NCBI GenBank assembly: GCA_907164885.2 | Contig: OU015495.1 | Span: 212,665,833 to 212,729,832 of the forward strand | From: Dolomedes plantarius | Taxonomy: Eukaryota; Arthropoda; Arachnida; Araneae; Dolomedidae | DNA: 64,000 nt | Direction of reading: 5' to 3' | Part shown: positions 38,920 to 49,530 of the stretch, piece by piece | How positions within the stretch are numbered: the stretch's first letter is position 1 | Layout: every line of letters starts with the position of its first letter | Translations under genes and position numbers: made by a program | The notes under the pieces: generated by a model | The model's input: the letters and a program-made list of their open reading frames with translations, nothing else | What the model was told of the DNA's origin: nothing | Databases searched by the model: none

Positions 38920-40015
38920 ATGGAGTTTTTAACAAAGCAGTGGTTCGAAGGCTACATTTATGTTCTTTCCGAAGAGAAATATGCATACTCCGTTATCTAA
39001 AAACGATGTGAGAGTCATGGTTTTGTGATATCTAAAGCGTCGATAGGTAATATCGTCAACAAGAAAGGAAAAAACATCAAATTGGAGCCTCAAGTGGGAC
39101 AAAAATTCCAAAGAAGTATCGAAGGAAAAAACGGACATCTTCGACTATTGAAAGGTACGTTGTTTAATGTTAAAAGAAAATCCCCCTAGTCAAAGGACAG
39201 TTGCAAAATCATTAAAATGCTCGGTGTCCACTGTAAACAAAATGATAAACGTTGATTTAAATCTTAAGAAAGCGAAAAAACGCAATGTGCATCGTCTTCT
39301 TCCAAATCATATCGCTGAGCGCAGGACACGCTTCAGAATTCTATAGGAGAAACACTTATCCAAAGAAAAATGGAAAACAATTGTCACAATAGATGAATCA
39401 TGGGTGTATTTAAATGATTGCAACAAAAAAAGAGCCATTTATTATCATAAAAGGGGAAAAAAATTTAAGTAAATGGTACAAAGAATCGAATGAAGGCTTT
39501 TCTAAGGGATTCATGATTGTTGCTGGTTTTTCTTATAATGGCAAGATAAAAATAAAGAGAGTGGAAAAAATGTCAAGATTAACTCCAAATACTAATAGAA
39601 ACATATTTTATCGCCAATTTTTCTGAATGAAATACCATCGCTTTACCCACAGTGCCATCATCTGTGAGACTCCATCAGGACAAGCTAGCAGTCACATCAT
39701 CAAATCCACTGTAAATTTCCTAAAAGAAATGGAACAAAAAACTGGTATCAAGGCCATACCCTTCACTGATATCCCTACTAAATCTCCGCGTATCACCTAT
39801 GGATTTTTTGTGCTTCCGGACTTTTAAAATCTGCATTATCCAAACGTCGTCCCAAAACCCTTACAGGACTCTGGAAAGCTGTTCAGGAGGAATGGGATAG
39901 AATACCTCTTCTGAGACTTCAAAAGGCATTATTATCCTGGAAATTGCGGTGTCGAAAGATAGTTCAGAATAACGGATGTCAAATAGAACATTTAAAACAC
40001 AAGAATTTTATGTAA
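38920..40015 (+). pseudogene. Tc1/mariner transposase pseudogene (maT-like)
   Basis: Blocks in order are: a helix-turn-helix (ISKASIGNIV at about 39030-39060), the first catalytic block TIDESWVYLND (about 39385-39420), an HQDKASSH-type block (about 39680-39700), KAIPFTDIPTKSP before the third acid, and a C-terminal WKLRCRKIVQNNG. The spacing between the second and third acidic positions is about 37 residues, as in the maT (DD37D) group. The third acid is Arg in this copy (SPRIT). At least five frameshifts or stops break the frame, so it is inactive. The end near 40067 reads GAACAGCCTG followed by TA; the left end is in the gap. Confidence 0.75.
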
Positions 40016-40069
40016 TTTAGTTTTGTGAATGGAATATACATCGTCTAAAAAATGTGTGAACAGCCTGTA

Positions 40070-40970
40070 TTGGATATATGCATTGGATATAAGCATTTTT
40101 CATTCATTTAAACATATAGTATTCTTAGGTCAACCAGAAAGTAAAGGTCTGTAAATTCCGACACAACAGTAGGGTGTCTGCCAAACAAAAGCAACAACTT
40201 TAAAAATTGATTTTATATTGCATCCAAAATGATGAAGAAACCAACACGTACTCACACGCCATTACTAACCGGGACTAACTGATCTCTTCAATAGCGTTCG
40301 TCCTGTGATTTAATCAGTTAAGACAAATATTTTAAACACTGATGTATACCATATCATTTATCTATGTTTGATAATGAGCTGCAAAATAAGTCATTTATAT
40401 GCTCGTAATTAGGCCCTTTTATTTACATTAATTCTTCATTTATTTATACAAATATACTTAAGTTTTCACTCCCGATACAAACTGAAATCTAATGAAGATC
40501 CAGTTTTCGGTGGAAATAACATCTAAGACATAATTTGTTTACCCCGCATTTAAGTCTGAGACAAAATTAGCATACATGAGACGAATAACATCTCGGCTTT
40601 AAATTAGTATACTGAATTTGGATTTTTAACAATCTTAATAAATCTATGTAGCGATGAAATATCTGAGTAATCAAAAAGAAAACGGTTTGGCCTACATTAT
40701 GAGTACTTGATAACAAACATGTAAATTAGTGAAGAATTTACCCAAAACTCATGATTTTTTTTAACAAAAGTTTAGCTAATTTTAACGGATTTCAGATTTT
40801 TAAGTAATTTACCAAAAGGCAAGTCCAATTACGTTTATCGGGAAATGTGTAATTATGAAAGTAAAACAGCAACGAAAATATATTTTCGAAATGAAAAAAA
40901 AAATTATATTGAAATGAGATCTACTGTTTCATAAATAATCTTCATCAAATTACAATATTATAAAATACTT
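40070..40970. other. Unannotated AT-rich spacer
   Basis: No gene, terminal repeat or RNA element recognised between the Tc1/mariner right end and the GC-rich insert. Confidence 0.5.
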
Positions 40971-40982
40971 ACGCAAAGCTAA

Positions 40983-41162
40983 GGTTGCCCAAATTGATTG
41001 GCAGATCTGTACTGTCCGTCCGGCGCCCAGGCCCATATGAAACGTAACCGGACAGGGGAAATCAACCCTCGGCTGAGTTTGCAGGTCTTGCTACGCAGCT
41101 TCTGGTCTTCAGGCTAAACGCTGCTTATGGACCGACCGTCCGGGAAGCTTAATTTGTGGATT
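40983..41162. mobile_element. 180-bp GC-rich insert with retroposon-like flanks
   Basis: A GC-rich 180-bp segment in AT-rich DNA, bracketed by near-identical 12-mers: ACGCAAAGCTAA at 40971-40982 and ACACAAAGCTAA at 41163-41174 (11 of 12). Such duplications are typical of LINE-mediated retroposition. CTGTCCG (about 41012) and CGGACAG (about 41053) can pair into a stem, and CCGTCCGG occurs again near the right end. On the minus strand GGTTGATTTCC weakly resembles a pol III B box. It does not match any RNA class I recognise, so the source RNA is unknown. Confidence 0.5.
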
Positions 41163-41337
41163 ACACAAAGCTAAAATATCCTTAAGCTTTTAAGGGAACA
41201 AGGAACCTTCAATCTCGTTCTTCTTCAATTTTCAAATTTTATTTATTATACACCATGAGTATAATAAGCATTCTTTTCTACTACATTGAAGAAGCTTAGA
41301 ATCCACAAATAAGTATTTTGTGGAGGAATAAGACCTG

Positions 41338-41681
41338 TGAAGAAATTTAACTACTATATTCTACTAGAAACTAAACAAGGAGTGAGAAATCTTCAAAACG
41401 AAAGTGTGCAAAGTTTAAATCATCTTTACATATTTTTTAATGAATTTAATATATTTACATATTTACAAGAAGATATAATAGGCTGGAAAGCCTCTACATT
41501 AACTAAATTCGAAAGAATAGACATATTATGGGATCTTAATCCCTTTCAAAGAAATCTACATTCTAACAACTGATTCACACTCTATATCAAAAAACAAGAA
41601 CAAGCGAATTCTAAACATTTGAGAATAAAATCAAACCGATGGGCTTACAGCGCCATCTCTTGACATATTATTTCTCTACCA
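41338..41681 (-). repeat. BEL 3' LTR
   Basis: A 344-bp terminal repeat, TGAAGAAATT...CTCTACCA on the plus strand. Compared with the other LTR it has eight single-base indels and one 2-base indel, with no substitutions. The short open frame in it is incidental. Confidence 0.95.
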
Positions 41682-41691
41682 CTCCCCACCT
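41682..41691 (-). other. BEL polypurine tract
   Basis: On the minus strand the sequence immediately before the 3' LTR is AGGTGGGGAG, a purine run in the position where plus-strand DNA synthesis is primed in LTR retrotransposons. Confidence 0.75.
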
Positions 41692-42091
41692 GAACTCTGA
41701 TAGGAGTTCATCTACTCCAATACAATCATAAACAAAAAAATTCCCATTTCTAAAAAGCAAATTTCTAATCAATCAGATTTTTCAAAAATACAGTGCAAAA
41801 AGAGAGAATAAACAATAGGTTAATACTTGAATTAATCACATCAATATCAACAATACTTTTCAATATCTAGAGTATATAATAGGCATAAAGTTCTATCTAA
41901 AATAAAATAGGAAAGCGTTTAACAATTAAAAGGTAATAGGAATTATTATTAAAAAATGCAAATATAAGAAATTATTTTAAACAATTCAAATAGTGAAGTT
42001 TGAAACTTCAAACTTAAATAATAAACTAAAGAACATTTCAAATTATTCAATTCAATATTTAAGTAAAATAAAAAAGGATTAACGTTAGAGT

Positions 42092-43562
42092 TCAATATAG
42101 TTCAAGAGGATATAAGTGTTGTGCAGTTCGTTTCAAAGTCCCATTTCCAGTTTTAAATTCATAAGATCGAACTTTACCGTCACGTCCAGGAACGGCTTTA
42201 ATGATTTTACCTAGTTTCCATAACAGTTTGTTTTTGCTATCTCCTTGAATCAGCACAACTCTCCTAATTTTAGTTCGGGTTGAAAGTCAGGATTTTTAAA
42301 GAATGGGCGGTTCTAAGGTCTAACAATATTGCTGTTTCCATTTACTCCACAACTGTTTTAACAGCAATTCTTGATAGCGTTTTCTTTTTAAGAGAGTCTT
42401 TCTTGTTGTTTCGATACCGATGATTTCAGCGAAAAATAAGGGTACGTAGGATCAGTTCGTCCAAAGTTCAGGAAACACATTGGAGTCAAGGGTTGTGGCT
42501 CATCATTTTCATTATAAACGTAGCTCAAAGGTCGTGAATTAAGAACAGTTTCTACCTCGACGAGTAGAGTAGACATTTCTTCGAAGGTCAACAACGCTTT
42601 TCCTATAACTTTTCTCAAACAGTTTTTGACGGATCTTACGAGTCTTTCATAAAACCCTCCCCACCATGCGGCTCGCTCGATGATAAACTTCCACTGAGTT
42701 CTCTCTTGGCAATGAAATTTTTAAACACATCATCTTCTAAAATTCTAGAAAAGTTCTCAACTTCTTTTTTAGCCTTCTTGAAGGTTTTTGCGTTATCAGA
42801 ATAAATGATTTTACAGTTTCCCCTTCTACTCAAAAATCTGCGAAATGCAAGTAAAAATGATTCTGTCGACATGTTTGAAACTAGTTCCAGGTGTATAGCT
42901 CGGGTTACAGCACATGTGAATAATGTGATGTATGATTTTTGAGTATCCTTTGAATTCTTTACGTAAACCGGTCCAGCAAAATCAACTCCACAACAGCAAA
43001 TGGGGGTGATTCAAGGATTCTGTCTTTAGGTAAGGGCGCTGTCATCTGGTCTGCAGGTTTGGCTGAATATTTTGGCAAATTAAAAACTTTTTATAGTCTT
43101 TTTGACTAACTGACGTCCTTTCGGGACCCAGAAGCGAGATCTAACTTTAGCCAAAGTTGCAGCAGTCCCTCCATGCATTGTCTTCTCGTGTTGTTTACGT
43201 ACAATTAAATATCAATCTAGAATTTTTAGGCAGAATTATTGGATGCTTATACCTAGTGTAAAGTCAGAAATTCTAATCTTCCTCCTAATCTCATGATTCC
43301 CTTTTCATATATGGGACAAAGTTGTACAGAGGGGATTCTTGTCAATCGGTTTACCTTCTATTAAGGATTTATATTCTTCGGCAAAAAGCGTTTTTTGTTC
43401 AGACCGAATCCAGAAATTTTCGGCTTCTAATAGTTCTTCTGTTTTTAGAGTTCCCTCACACTACATTTTCTCAATTTTGAAACGAAGCGTTTTATCCAAG
43501 CGGTGACCCTCAACAGTTTCTCTAAATTCTATATTTTGATAAGTCAAAGAGGTCATCAATAT
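42092..43562 (-). pseudogene. BEL integrase and C-terminal domain
   Basis: Minus-strand blocks follow the integrase layout. A zinc-binding segment (HGGTAATLAKVRSRFWVPKG, about 43120-43180) is followed by GVDFAGPVYVK with the first catalytic Asp (about 42960-43000). The second Asp is in YSDNAKTF (about 42785-42805), and the catalytic Glu is in GGFYERLV (codon 42646-42648). Then come VETVLNSRPLSYV (about 42530-42570) and a C-terminal PGRDGKVRSYE domain typical of BEL/Pao polyproteins, ending at a TGA at 42092-42094. All three acidic residues are present, but in different frames: a shift near 42665 separates the second Asp from the Glu. The enzyme inserts the cDNA into the genome. Confidence 0.85.
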
Positions 43563-44349
43563 TTACGGTAGTACATTCAAGCTGATGTACATCAGTAGAT
43601 TTTTTCCGATATACAGTTTGGTTTCGTCAATTGTGTCTGTAAGGTCTAATTTTGGCCAAAGATCAGGAGAGAGCTGAAGCCACCGTGGACCTTGGGTCCA
43701 AATGGGTTCATTCGTTAATTTAGATATTTTCGTTCCCCGAGATACGAGATCTGCAGGATTGTCCACCCCTGGACAGTAATGCCAATTTTGAGGCGGGGTC
43801 AATTTTTGAATTTCCTCGACACGATTCTTTACGAAGGGTTTGAAAGTTGCCGGTTGTTTTGATCCAAAATAAACAATTGTCGAGTCTGTCCAAAAAAAGC
43901 AAGGTACATTTAACTTTATCGATTTCAAAATATTGTTACTTAACTTTGCTGACAATAGTGCTCCCATCAACTCCAATCTAGGCAAAGTGAGAGCTTTTAG
44001 TGGAGCTACCCTATTTTTAGAAGCAACGAAGGCAGTTTTAATTTCATTATTGTTTGTTGTGAAACGTAAGTAGGCAACTGTACCATAGGCTTTCGTGCTT
44101 GCGTCTGAGAAACAATGTAATTCGATATTTTGGACATCAAAGTTCGAGAATTTGAAAAAGTAATGACGAGGGATAGAAAATTCGGCCATTTGAGGTCTCC
44201 TCACACCAGTTTCTCCATTGGGAGGTTAAATCTTCTGGCAGTGGTTCATCCCAATCTATACGCGATGACCAGATCCTTTGTATCAAACACTTTATTCTAA
44301 CAGTGAAGGGTCCTAAAATTCCTAGAGGGTCGAAAATCCGACCCAACAC
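43563..44349 (-). pseudogene. BEL Pao-type domain and RNase H
   Basis: Two overlapping open frames cover this region. The first (44137-44349) has GRIFDPLGILGPFTVRIK and IDWDEPLP, the conserved block that follows the RT in BEL/Pao proteins (Pfam Peptidase_A17 region). The second (43563-44204, 213 codons) has HCFSDASTKAYG, LTLPRLELMGA, CFFWTDSTIV and GVDNPADLVSRG, the four acidic-residue blocks of RNase H, which removes RNA from the RNA:DNA hybrid. One frameshift near 44140-44200 separates them, inside an overlap of the two frames, so a single-base error would account for the break. Confidence 0.85.
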
Positions 44350-45388
44350 CTGTAGGTAAATCTTTTTGTTTCTATAGGTTTAGACAAAAATGACAATAGA
44401 CTTCGAACATCAAAACAACAGATCGTTAGAATTATCCACGCCATGCCTAGGACTTTAAATGGGAGATTTTCTTTATCAAAATTTCGGGATCTTCATCTGA
44501 AACGATACCTTCCTTTATCCACAGTTCATGTAATTCTTTCGAGTTAGTACGAAACTTATGCAAATGCATACTAGCTTCTTTGAAAATTTTGATCGATTCT
44601 AGAGTCGTAGTCAAAGTTTCTCTGACTGTCAGCTGACTTCCGATTGCGTCATCTACGTAAATATTGTCATCTAAAAGGTCCACAGTTGTAGGATAGACTT
44701 CTCTATATTTTTTCAGGTGGTATCTAATAGTCGCTGCCAACAGAAACGGAGAACAGTTCATCCCAAATAACACTCGAGTAAATCTATATATATTAGGGGG
44801 ATGGTTTCATCAGAGGGAATTTCGGAGAATAGAAATCTAGTTACATCTCGGTCTCTTTCATCTATGAGAATTTGTAGAAAGGCCTGTCTGATGTCTGCAG
44901 TGAATGCAATAGGATTATATCTAAACCTTAATAGGATGTCGAATATCTCAGGGTACAAATTGGGTCCTACATGAAGACAGTCATTTAAAGAATTCGAGCC
45001 TGGGGGATGCGATGACGCATCAAAAACAATACGTAATTTGCTCGTGGTTCGATTCTCGCGTATAACTTCCCTATGTGGCAAGTAAAATGTAACGTTTTCT
45101 TCACCTTGAACATCTGTTACTCGTTCTATGATATTTTGATTTAAGTAATCTTGTATTACATTTTGATATTCAAAAAATAGATCTGGATTTCTTTTAAACC
45201 GTTTTCTAAGTCGATCGAACCTTTGTTCTGCGATTTCCAGTTATCATTCAAATCTGAAGTGTCATGTTTCCAAGGTAATCTAACTTTGTAGCGAGAATTT
45301 TCGTATGTTATATTGGATTCGAAATGTTTAAGTGCTTCATTTTCGGTTGAATCTAAATTTTCTTTTTCACTAATAAGTCCTGAATTTT
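44350..45388 (-). pseudogene. BEL reverse transcriptase
   Basis: Minus-strand blocks include YKVRLPWK (about 45275-45300), SKLRIVFDASSHPPGSNSLN (about 44990-45050), AFTADIRQAFLQI (about 44870-44910), FGMNCSPFLLAATIRYHL (about 44710-44770) and the catalytic box YVDD at 44648-44659. These are RT motifs in the right order, and the surrounding words are BEL/Pao-specific. Frames change near 45090, near 44770-44800 and near 44445. The YVDD box and the upstream Asp of TADIRQAF are intact, so catalytic residues are preserved where they can be read. The enzyme copies the element RNA into cDNA in the cytoplasm. Confidence 0.9.
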
Positions 45389-46330
45389 CTAGACTCCAAA
45401 TTTTGTTATTTGTTTAGAAATTAGATCTTCCCCTACAATAACATTGAATGATAGAGAGACTTCATTCTGACTCTCCCTTCCTTGTAAACACCAACCGAAA
45501 ATAGTCTCTACTGCGACAAGATTTTTATTCAAACGCTTAATGTGTCCCATGACAATATCATAATAATAGTCTGCTCCGATTAAAATACCAATTGATTCTT
45601 CACCATCGAGGGAATCTGCGAGTATCAAATTCTTTAGTTGTCGAATTTGTCTAATTTCTTCTAATCTAGGAGTCGGAACGTTTGAGCCTGAAATTTGATC
45701 CGTTACTAATAATTCAACTTCTATTCTAGAGTCAGAAGAACTTTTATGTTCCAAACTCAATTTAACCACGTCATAATTTCTTTGAATAGGTGTGGTGTTC
45801 CCAAAGGTGTAAACAGTTAATTTTTCTTTCCTAGTTACTTCGAGATTTAATTTGTTAGCTAATTCGCGTGTGACGAAACTTTTCATGCTACCCGTATCAA
45901 GAAGGAGCCTGGCAAACATTTTTTCTTTTCCTGCTTTAATTTTTATCGTGCAGGTCTGCAGAAGTATCACATTGTTAACATGCGAAACGGCGGAAACAAT
46001 TTTTTCACTTCGTGGTTCAACTTGTGTTTCAATTTTTGAAATTGAAGAAACCTCACATTTATCAGCTTCCGAATTTTTGACTGCCGTGTTTGATTTAAAA
46101 CATATACCTTCATAGTGTTTGCCCCCACAGATCCTACAAGCCTTTGTTTGTCGATAAGGGCAAAATGCAATTTTATGTTTCAAAGACGTGCACAAAAAAC
46201 ATCTATTGCTCTGCTTTAAAATGTCTCTTTTTTCATTTACTGTAAACACTCCGCAGTTTTCCGATAAGTGTTCCTGAGAACAAAAATACACTTCCGGTTT
46301 GGTAATGTTGTCGCAATAAATTCATGTGTG
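45389..46330 (-). pseudogene. BEL zinc knuckles and aspartic protease
   Basis: A 300-codon open frame (45389-46291) plus a short upstream part. It opens with cysteine-rich motifs, CFLCTSLKHKIAFC and CRICGGKHYEGIC, of the gag nucleic-acid-binding type. A retroviral-like aspartic protease follows, with ARLLLDTGSMKSFV; the DTGS catalytic loop is at about 45887-45898. C-terminal ETIFGWCLQG is a common BEL/Pao word. A TGA at about 46322-46324 sits where a further Cys is expected, and a single-base shift near 45390 separates this frame from the RT. The protease would cut the polyprotein. Confidence 0.85.
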
Positions 46331-46359
46331 GTAACCGACGGTTTTGTTTTGAATATTTG

Positions 46360-47379
46360 TTAAAGTCTTTTCTTTAACATTAGAATTCCACGTATACTTT
46401 GAGTCAAATTTGTTATATGTGTTCTTGGATTCCAGAAGTTGTTTTGATTTGTGAGAATGCGACAACAGGAGATTTTTTCCCGGGATTCTATCTCAGTCCG
46501 TAAAAATTTGAGAAAATTGTCTAAATTAAAAGTTCGACTATCTATATTAGTACGATGGAACTCCAAAGCAATATCGTTGGGAATGGTTTTCAACAAAACC
46601 GGAATTAACATGTTAGAATAGGATTCTTGTTTTACATCGAGAGAGGAAAGACTTCTAATTTGAACATTTATTGTGTCATACAATTTTCTTAATTTTGTTA
46701 CATCATTCGAGTTTTGTACAGGGTTTAAATTCAAGAGATTTGACATATGCATATTGATTATCAACTGGCTTTGACCAAATCTATTGGTAAGAATCTCTAC
46801 AGCCGAATCATAATTGGATTCTGAAATCGAAAATCCATCAATAGAACTTGCTGCATTTCCACCTAAATACGATTTTAAATAGTTGAACTTCTCTACTTTT
46901 GAAAGCGTTGTATTTTCATGAATTGTAATTTTAAATGAATTCCAAAAGTTGCTCCATTCATTACAATCGCCATAAAACTTTTGTATCGACATTTTGGGTA
47001 ATTTAACATTACTTTCAGATTCTTTTTCTTTTTTACTTCCGATTTCTGAATGCGAGTCGCTAGAAATATTTAAGTTCAATTTTTGAGATTCGACGTTCTT
47101 GAAATAACGTTTGATTTTTGATTTCGTTATTATTATTGTATCACTATATTCCATGGAAGTTACAATATCTAATTCTAATTTACCATCCTCATTTTTAATC
47201 AAACTTTGGATTTTTTCATCTAAATCCCGAATTTCTATCTCTTTCGAACTTAAAAGTTCAAAACAATCATCCAATCCTGATTTATCCTGGTCTTCAATCA
47301 ATTTATCAACATTTTTAACGATATTCGTGATGGAAGAACGTAAAGTAGCTCTTCTTTTGTTTAACGCCTTGACATCCAT
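46360..47379 (-). pseudogene. BEL gag (N-terminal region)
   Basis: A 339-codon open frame starting with ATG at 47377-47379, about 130 bases inside the PBS, which makes it the likely start of the polyprotein. The first 120 residues are charged and helical. Then LPKMSIQKFYGDCNEWSNFW and FNYLKSYLGGNAASSIDGF match the DUF1759 gag-like domain of BEL/Pao elements, with LTNRFGQSQLIINMHMSNLL downstream. It ends at a TAA at 46360-46362, and the zinc knuckles continue in another frame. The protein would form the virus-like particle. The frame is intact for more than 1 kb. Confidence 0.85.
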
Positions 47380-47511
47380 AATAATAAAGTATCAAAAACT
47401 TTACCTTTGGCAGTTTTCGCATAAAATGCTATCCAATTGCTTGAAATAGGCACGAACACACAACGATTACTAAATATTTTTACTCTATACTAAACTATTA
47501 GGTTCGCGAGA

Positions 47512-47522
47512 CCGATGCACCA
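47512..47522 (-). other. BEL primer-binding site, tRNA-Gly-like
   Basis: On the plus strand CCGATGCACCA lies directly against the right LTR; its complement, TGGTGCATCGG, is the PBS. CCGATGCACCA is the 3' end of animal tRNA-Gly (GCC) including CCA, as I recall that tRNA. The match extends about 11 bases. Confidence 0.75.
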
Positions 47523-47864
47523 TGAAGAATTTAACTACTATATTCTACTAGAAACTAAACAAAGGAGTGAGAAATCTTCAAAACGAAAGTGGTGCAAAGT
47601 TTAAATCATCTTTACATATTTTTTAATGAATTTATATATTTACATATTTACAAGAAGATAATAATAGGCTGGAAAGCCTCTACATTAACTAAATTCGAAA
47701 GAATAGACATTATGGGATCTTAATCCCTTTCAAAGAAATCTACATTCTAACAACTGATTCAACACTCTATATCAAAAAACAAGAACAAGCGAATTCTAAA
47801 CATTGAGAATAAAATCAAACCGATGGGCTTACAGCGCCATCTCTTGACATATTATTTCTCTACA
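47523..47864 (-). repeat. BEL 5' LTR
   Basis: A 342-bp terminal repeat, TGAAGAATTT...CTCTACA on the plus strand. In minus orientation it starts TGTAGAG and ends TTCTTCA. Promoter elements were not identified with confidence. Confidence 0.95.
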
Positions 47865-48488
47865 CCTGTTTATCAAAAATGCTTCAAAAATTCTAGAACT
47901 TTTCAAAAGGCTCCATGCGTATTCATTTTCCTCTGATATCTTCCAAATTTCTAAGAATTGTTAATTGAAGTGTTTGTCACAAAACTGTGCATACTTCTTT
48001 GAAATCACAAATATTTTTCAAATTTATAGACCATAAAACAAAGTAAAAATATAAAAAAAAAACATAAAAATAGCAGGCAGAACAGAAAAAATATTTTAGA
48101 CTTTAGTTTCATACAAAAAAAGGCACATTTATATTTGTATATAGACGTGGTAAACGTATAATACAAAATTTAAGGATTTTAATTAATACAGAATGCGCAT
48201 AGGGCATTTTGAAAAACGTTAGCATTTTTGAAACTTATTCTGCCAAAAATTCCTTATTTTGAATTTTAAGGGTTTTTAACGTAGTAAAAAGAAAATTCAT
48301 TATTCTCATTTTGTATATCGAGTTAAAAATTGTAAATTGAAAAATTCGAATTTGATGGTCCCTTGTCCCTTTAAGAATGGAAAAAGTATCAGACTTTTTA
48401 AGTAATGGAAAAGTTAATGTTTAAATATTTGAAGTTGAATATACATGTAAGGAACGAACATCCTGCGTCATTGATCTCATAACGAAAA

Positions 48489-48675
48489 GGCCGTGATGGC
48501 CGAATGGCTAGGGCGCTGGCATTCGGTTTAGATCCTGTGGGTTCGAGTCCCACTGTTGGCATGGATGTTTATAGCCGTTCGGAATCGGATTTAAACTGTA
48601 GGTCCCGGTCTAATAAGCCCTCGTGTAGCAAAAAGTTACCGTAGAGTTCCAAATCAAACCAAACCAAACCAAACC
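48489..48675 (+). mobile_element. tRNA-derived SINE with AAACC tail
   Basis: The head has an A-box-like TGGCCGAATGG and a B-box GGTTCGAGTCC, with a perfectly paired T-arm (GTGGG/CCCAC). The A box resembles tRNA-Leu or tRNA-Ser. The body is about 90 bp and ends in four AAACC-type repeats. A target duplication is likely: ATAACGAAAA at 48479-48488 and ATAAGGAAAGG at 48676-48686. The acceptor and anticodon stems do not close, so it is not an active tRNA gene. Confidence 0.85.
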
Positions 48676-48686
48676 ATAAGGAAAGG

Positions 48687-49530
48687 AAAAATGTAAAGAA
48701 TGGTAATCGGAAAATGTGAATATCTCACATCAAGAAGACATTTCAGAAGAAAAAATCCCCCCTCGGGGTTAGGTAACCCTGCTTCTATTCCTGGTCCTGA
48801 TGGACGGTTGTTAAAATCTCTATTTCAGCAATACATTCTCATTAGGCACTGGTTTTTTAAAGGTATTATAAATTTCAATTTAAAATATCATTACAATGTC
48901 CTATTAGCATCAACTTTTGAATTTGAAAAGGCTTAAATGAGAGCAGAAAGCTAAACTACGAATGCAATATACTATGTAAATACTATGCAGTATTTTAGTT
49001 TTAGTTTTATTTAAGCTAATTTTTCAATAAGTTCAATGAAAATCGTTTTGCTTTTGTGGTAACTTAAATTTACATTCATTTATTTGAAACATTAGGCAGT
49101 TATTGCCTACTGTGAAACTCTCAGATATGTAGAACTCTCAGAGCTAAAGCGTGCCAAGTTCATTTTCCAGCCATGTCGTATTAGCACTGCCATGACATAG
49201 TAAAAGCATCAACCTTTTCTATGAAACTGTGAACCAAGTAAAAAACTATAAATTCTACATTATTGAAGCAAGAAAGGCAAACAAAAGTCAATGTGGGTTA
49301 ATACAATTGTTCAGCTTTAGAGATCAGTTTCTCGGAACTGACTCTGATGGATTTTGTCCTCTTTAAGTCTGAATCCTCCATATACTATATATGAAGGAAA
49401 GCTAAACAAGAAATTATAGAGTAACTGGTATCTCTCAATCCTGTAGGAAATATCCATAAGAAAATCTAACAGTATCCACACAAATGTAAAATATTTTCCT
49501 TTTATGTGATATCTAGGCCTCAAGACAATA
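48687..49530. other. Unannotated spacer
   Basis: No gene recognised. ORFs at 48700-48936 and 49317-49595 have no family signature; the second overlaps the end of the next MITE. Confidence 0.45.

Larger units (their letters stand above)
41338..47864 (-). mobile_element. BEL/Pao LTR retrotransposon, full length
   Basis: A 6.5-kb element in minus orientation with LTRs at both ends, a primer-binding site next to the right LTR, a polypurine tract next to the left LTR, and gag, protease, RT, RNase H and integrase in the order typical of BEL/Pao. CCTG at 41334-41337 and 47865-47868 is the target duplication; with an adjacent A it could be 5 bp. The reading frame is broken at several places by apparent single-base changes. 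The LTRs are identical apart from nine small indels, so the copy is very young and some breaks may be assembly errors. Confidence 0.95.
41190..48374. mobile_element. TTAA-flanked MITE, family C, split by BEL insertion
   Basis: The left end TTAAGGGAACAAGGAACC and the right end reversed TTAAAGGGACAAGGGACC form inverted repeats with TTAA borders (41190-41193 and 48371-48374). Removing the BEL element and one target duplication leaves about 654 bp, similar to families A and D. The TTAAGGG-ACA-GGACC pattern shows kinship with family A. The MITE therefore predates the BEL insertion. Confidence 0.75.

Noticed and set aside
48489..48561. Functional tRNA gene
   Set aside because: A and B boxes and the T-arm are good, but the acceptor and anticodon stems do not close, and a SINE body, tail and target duplication follow.
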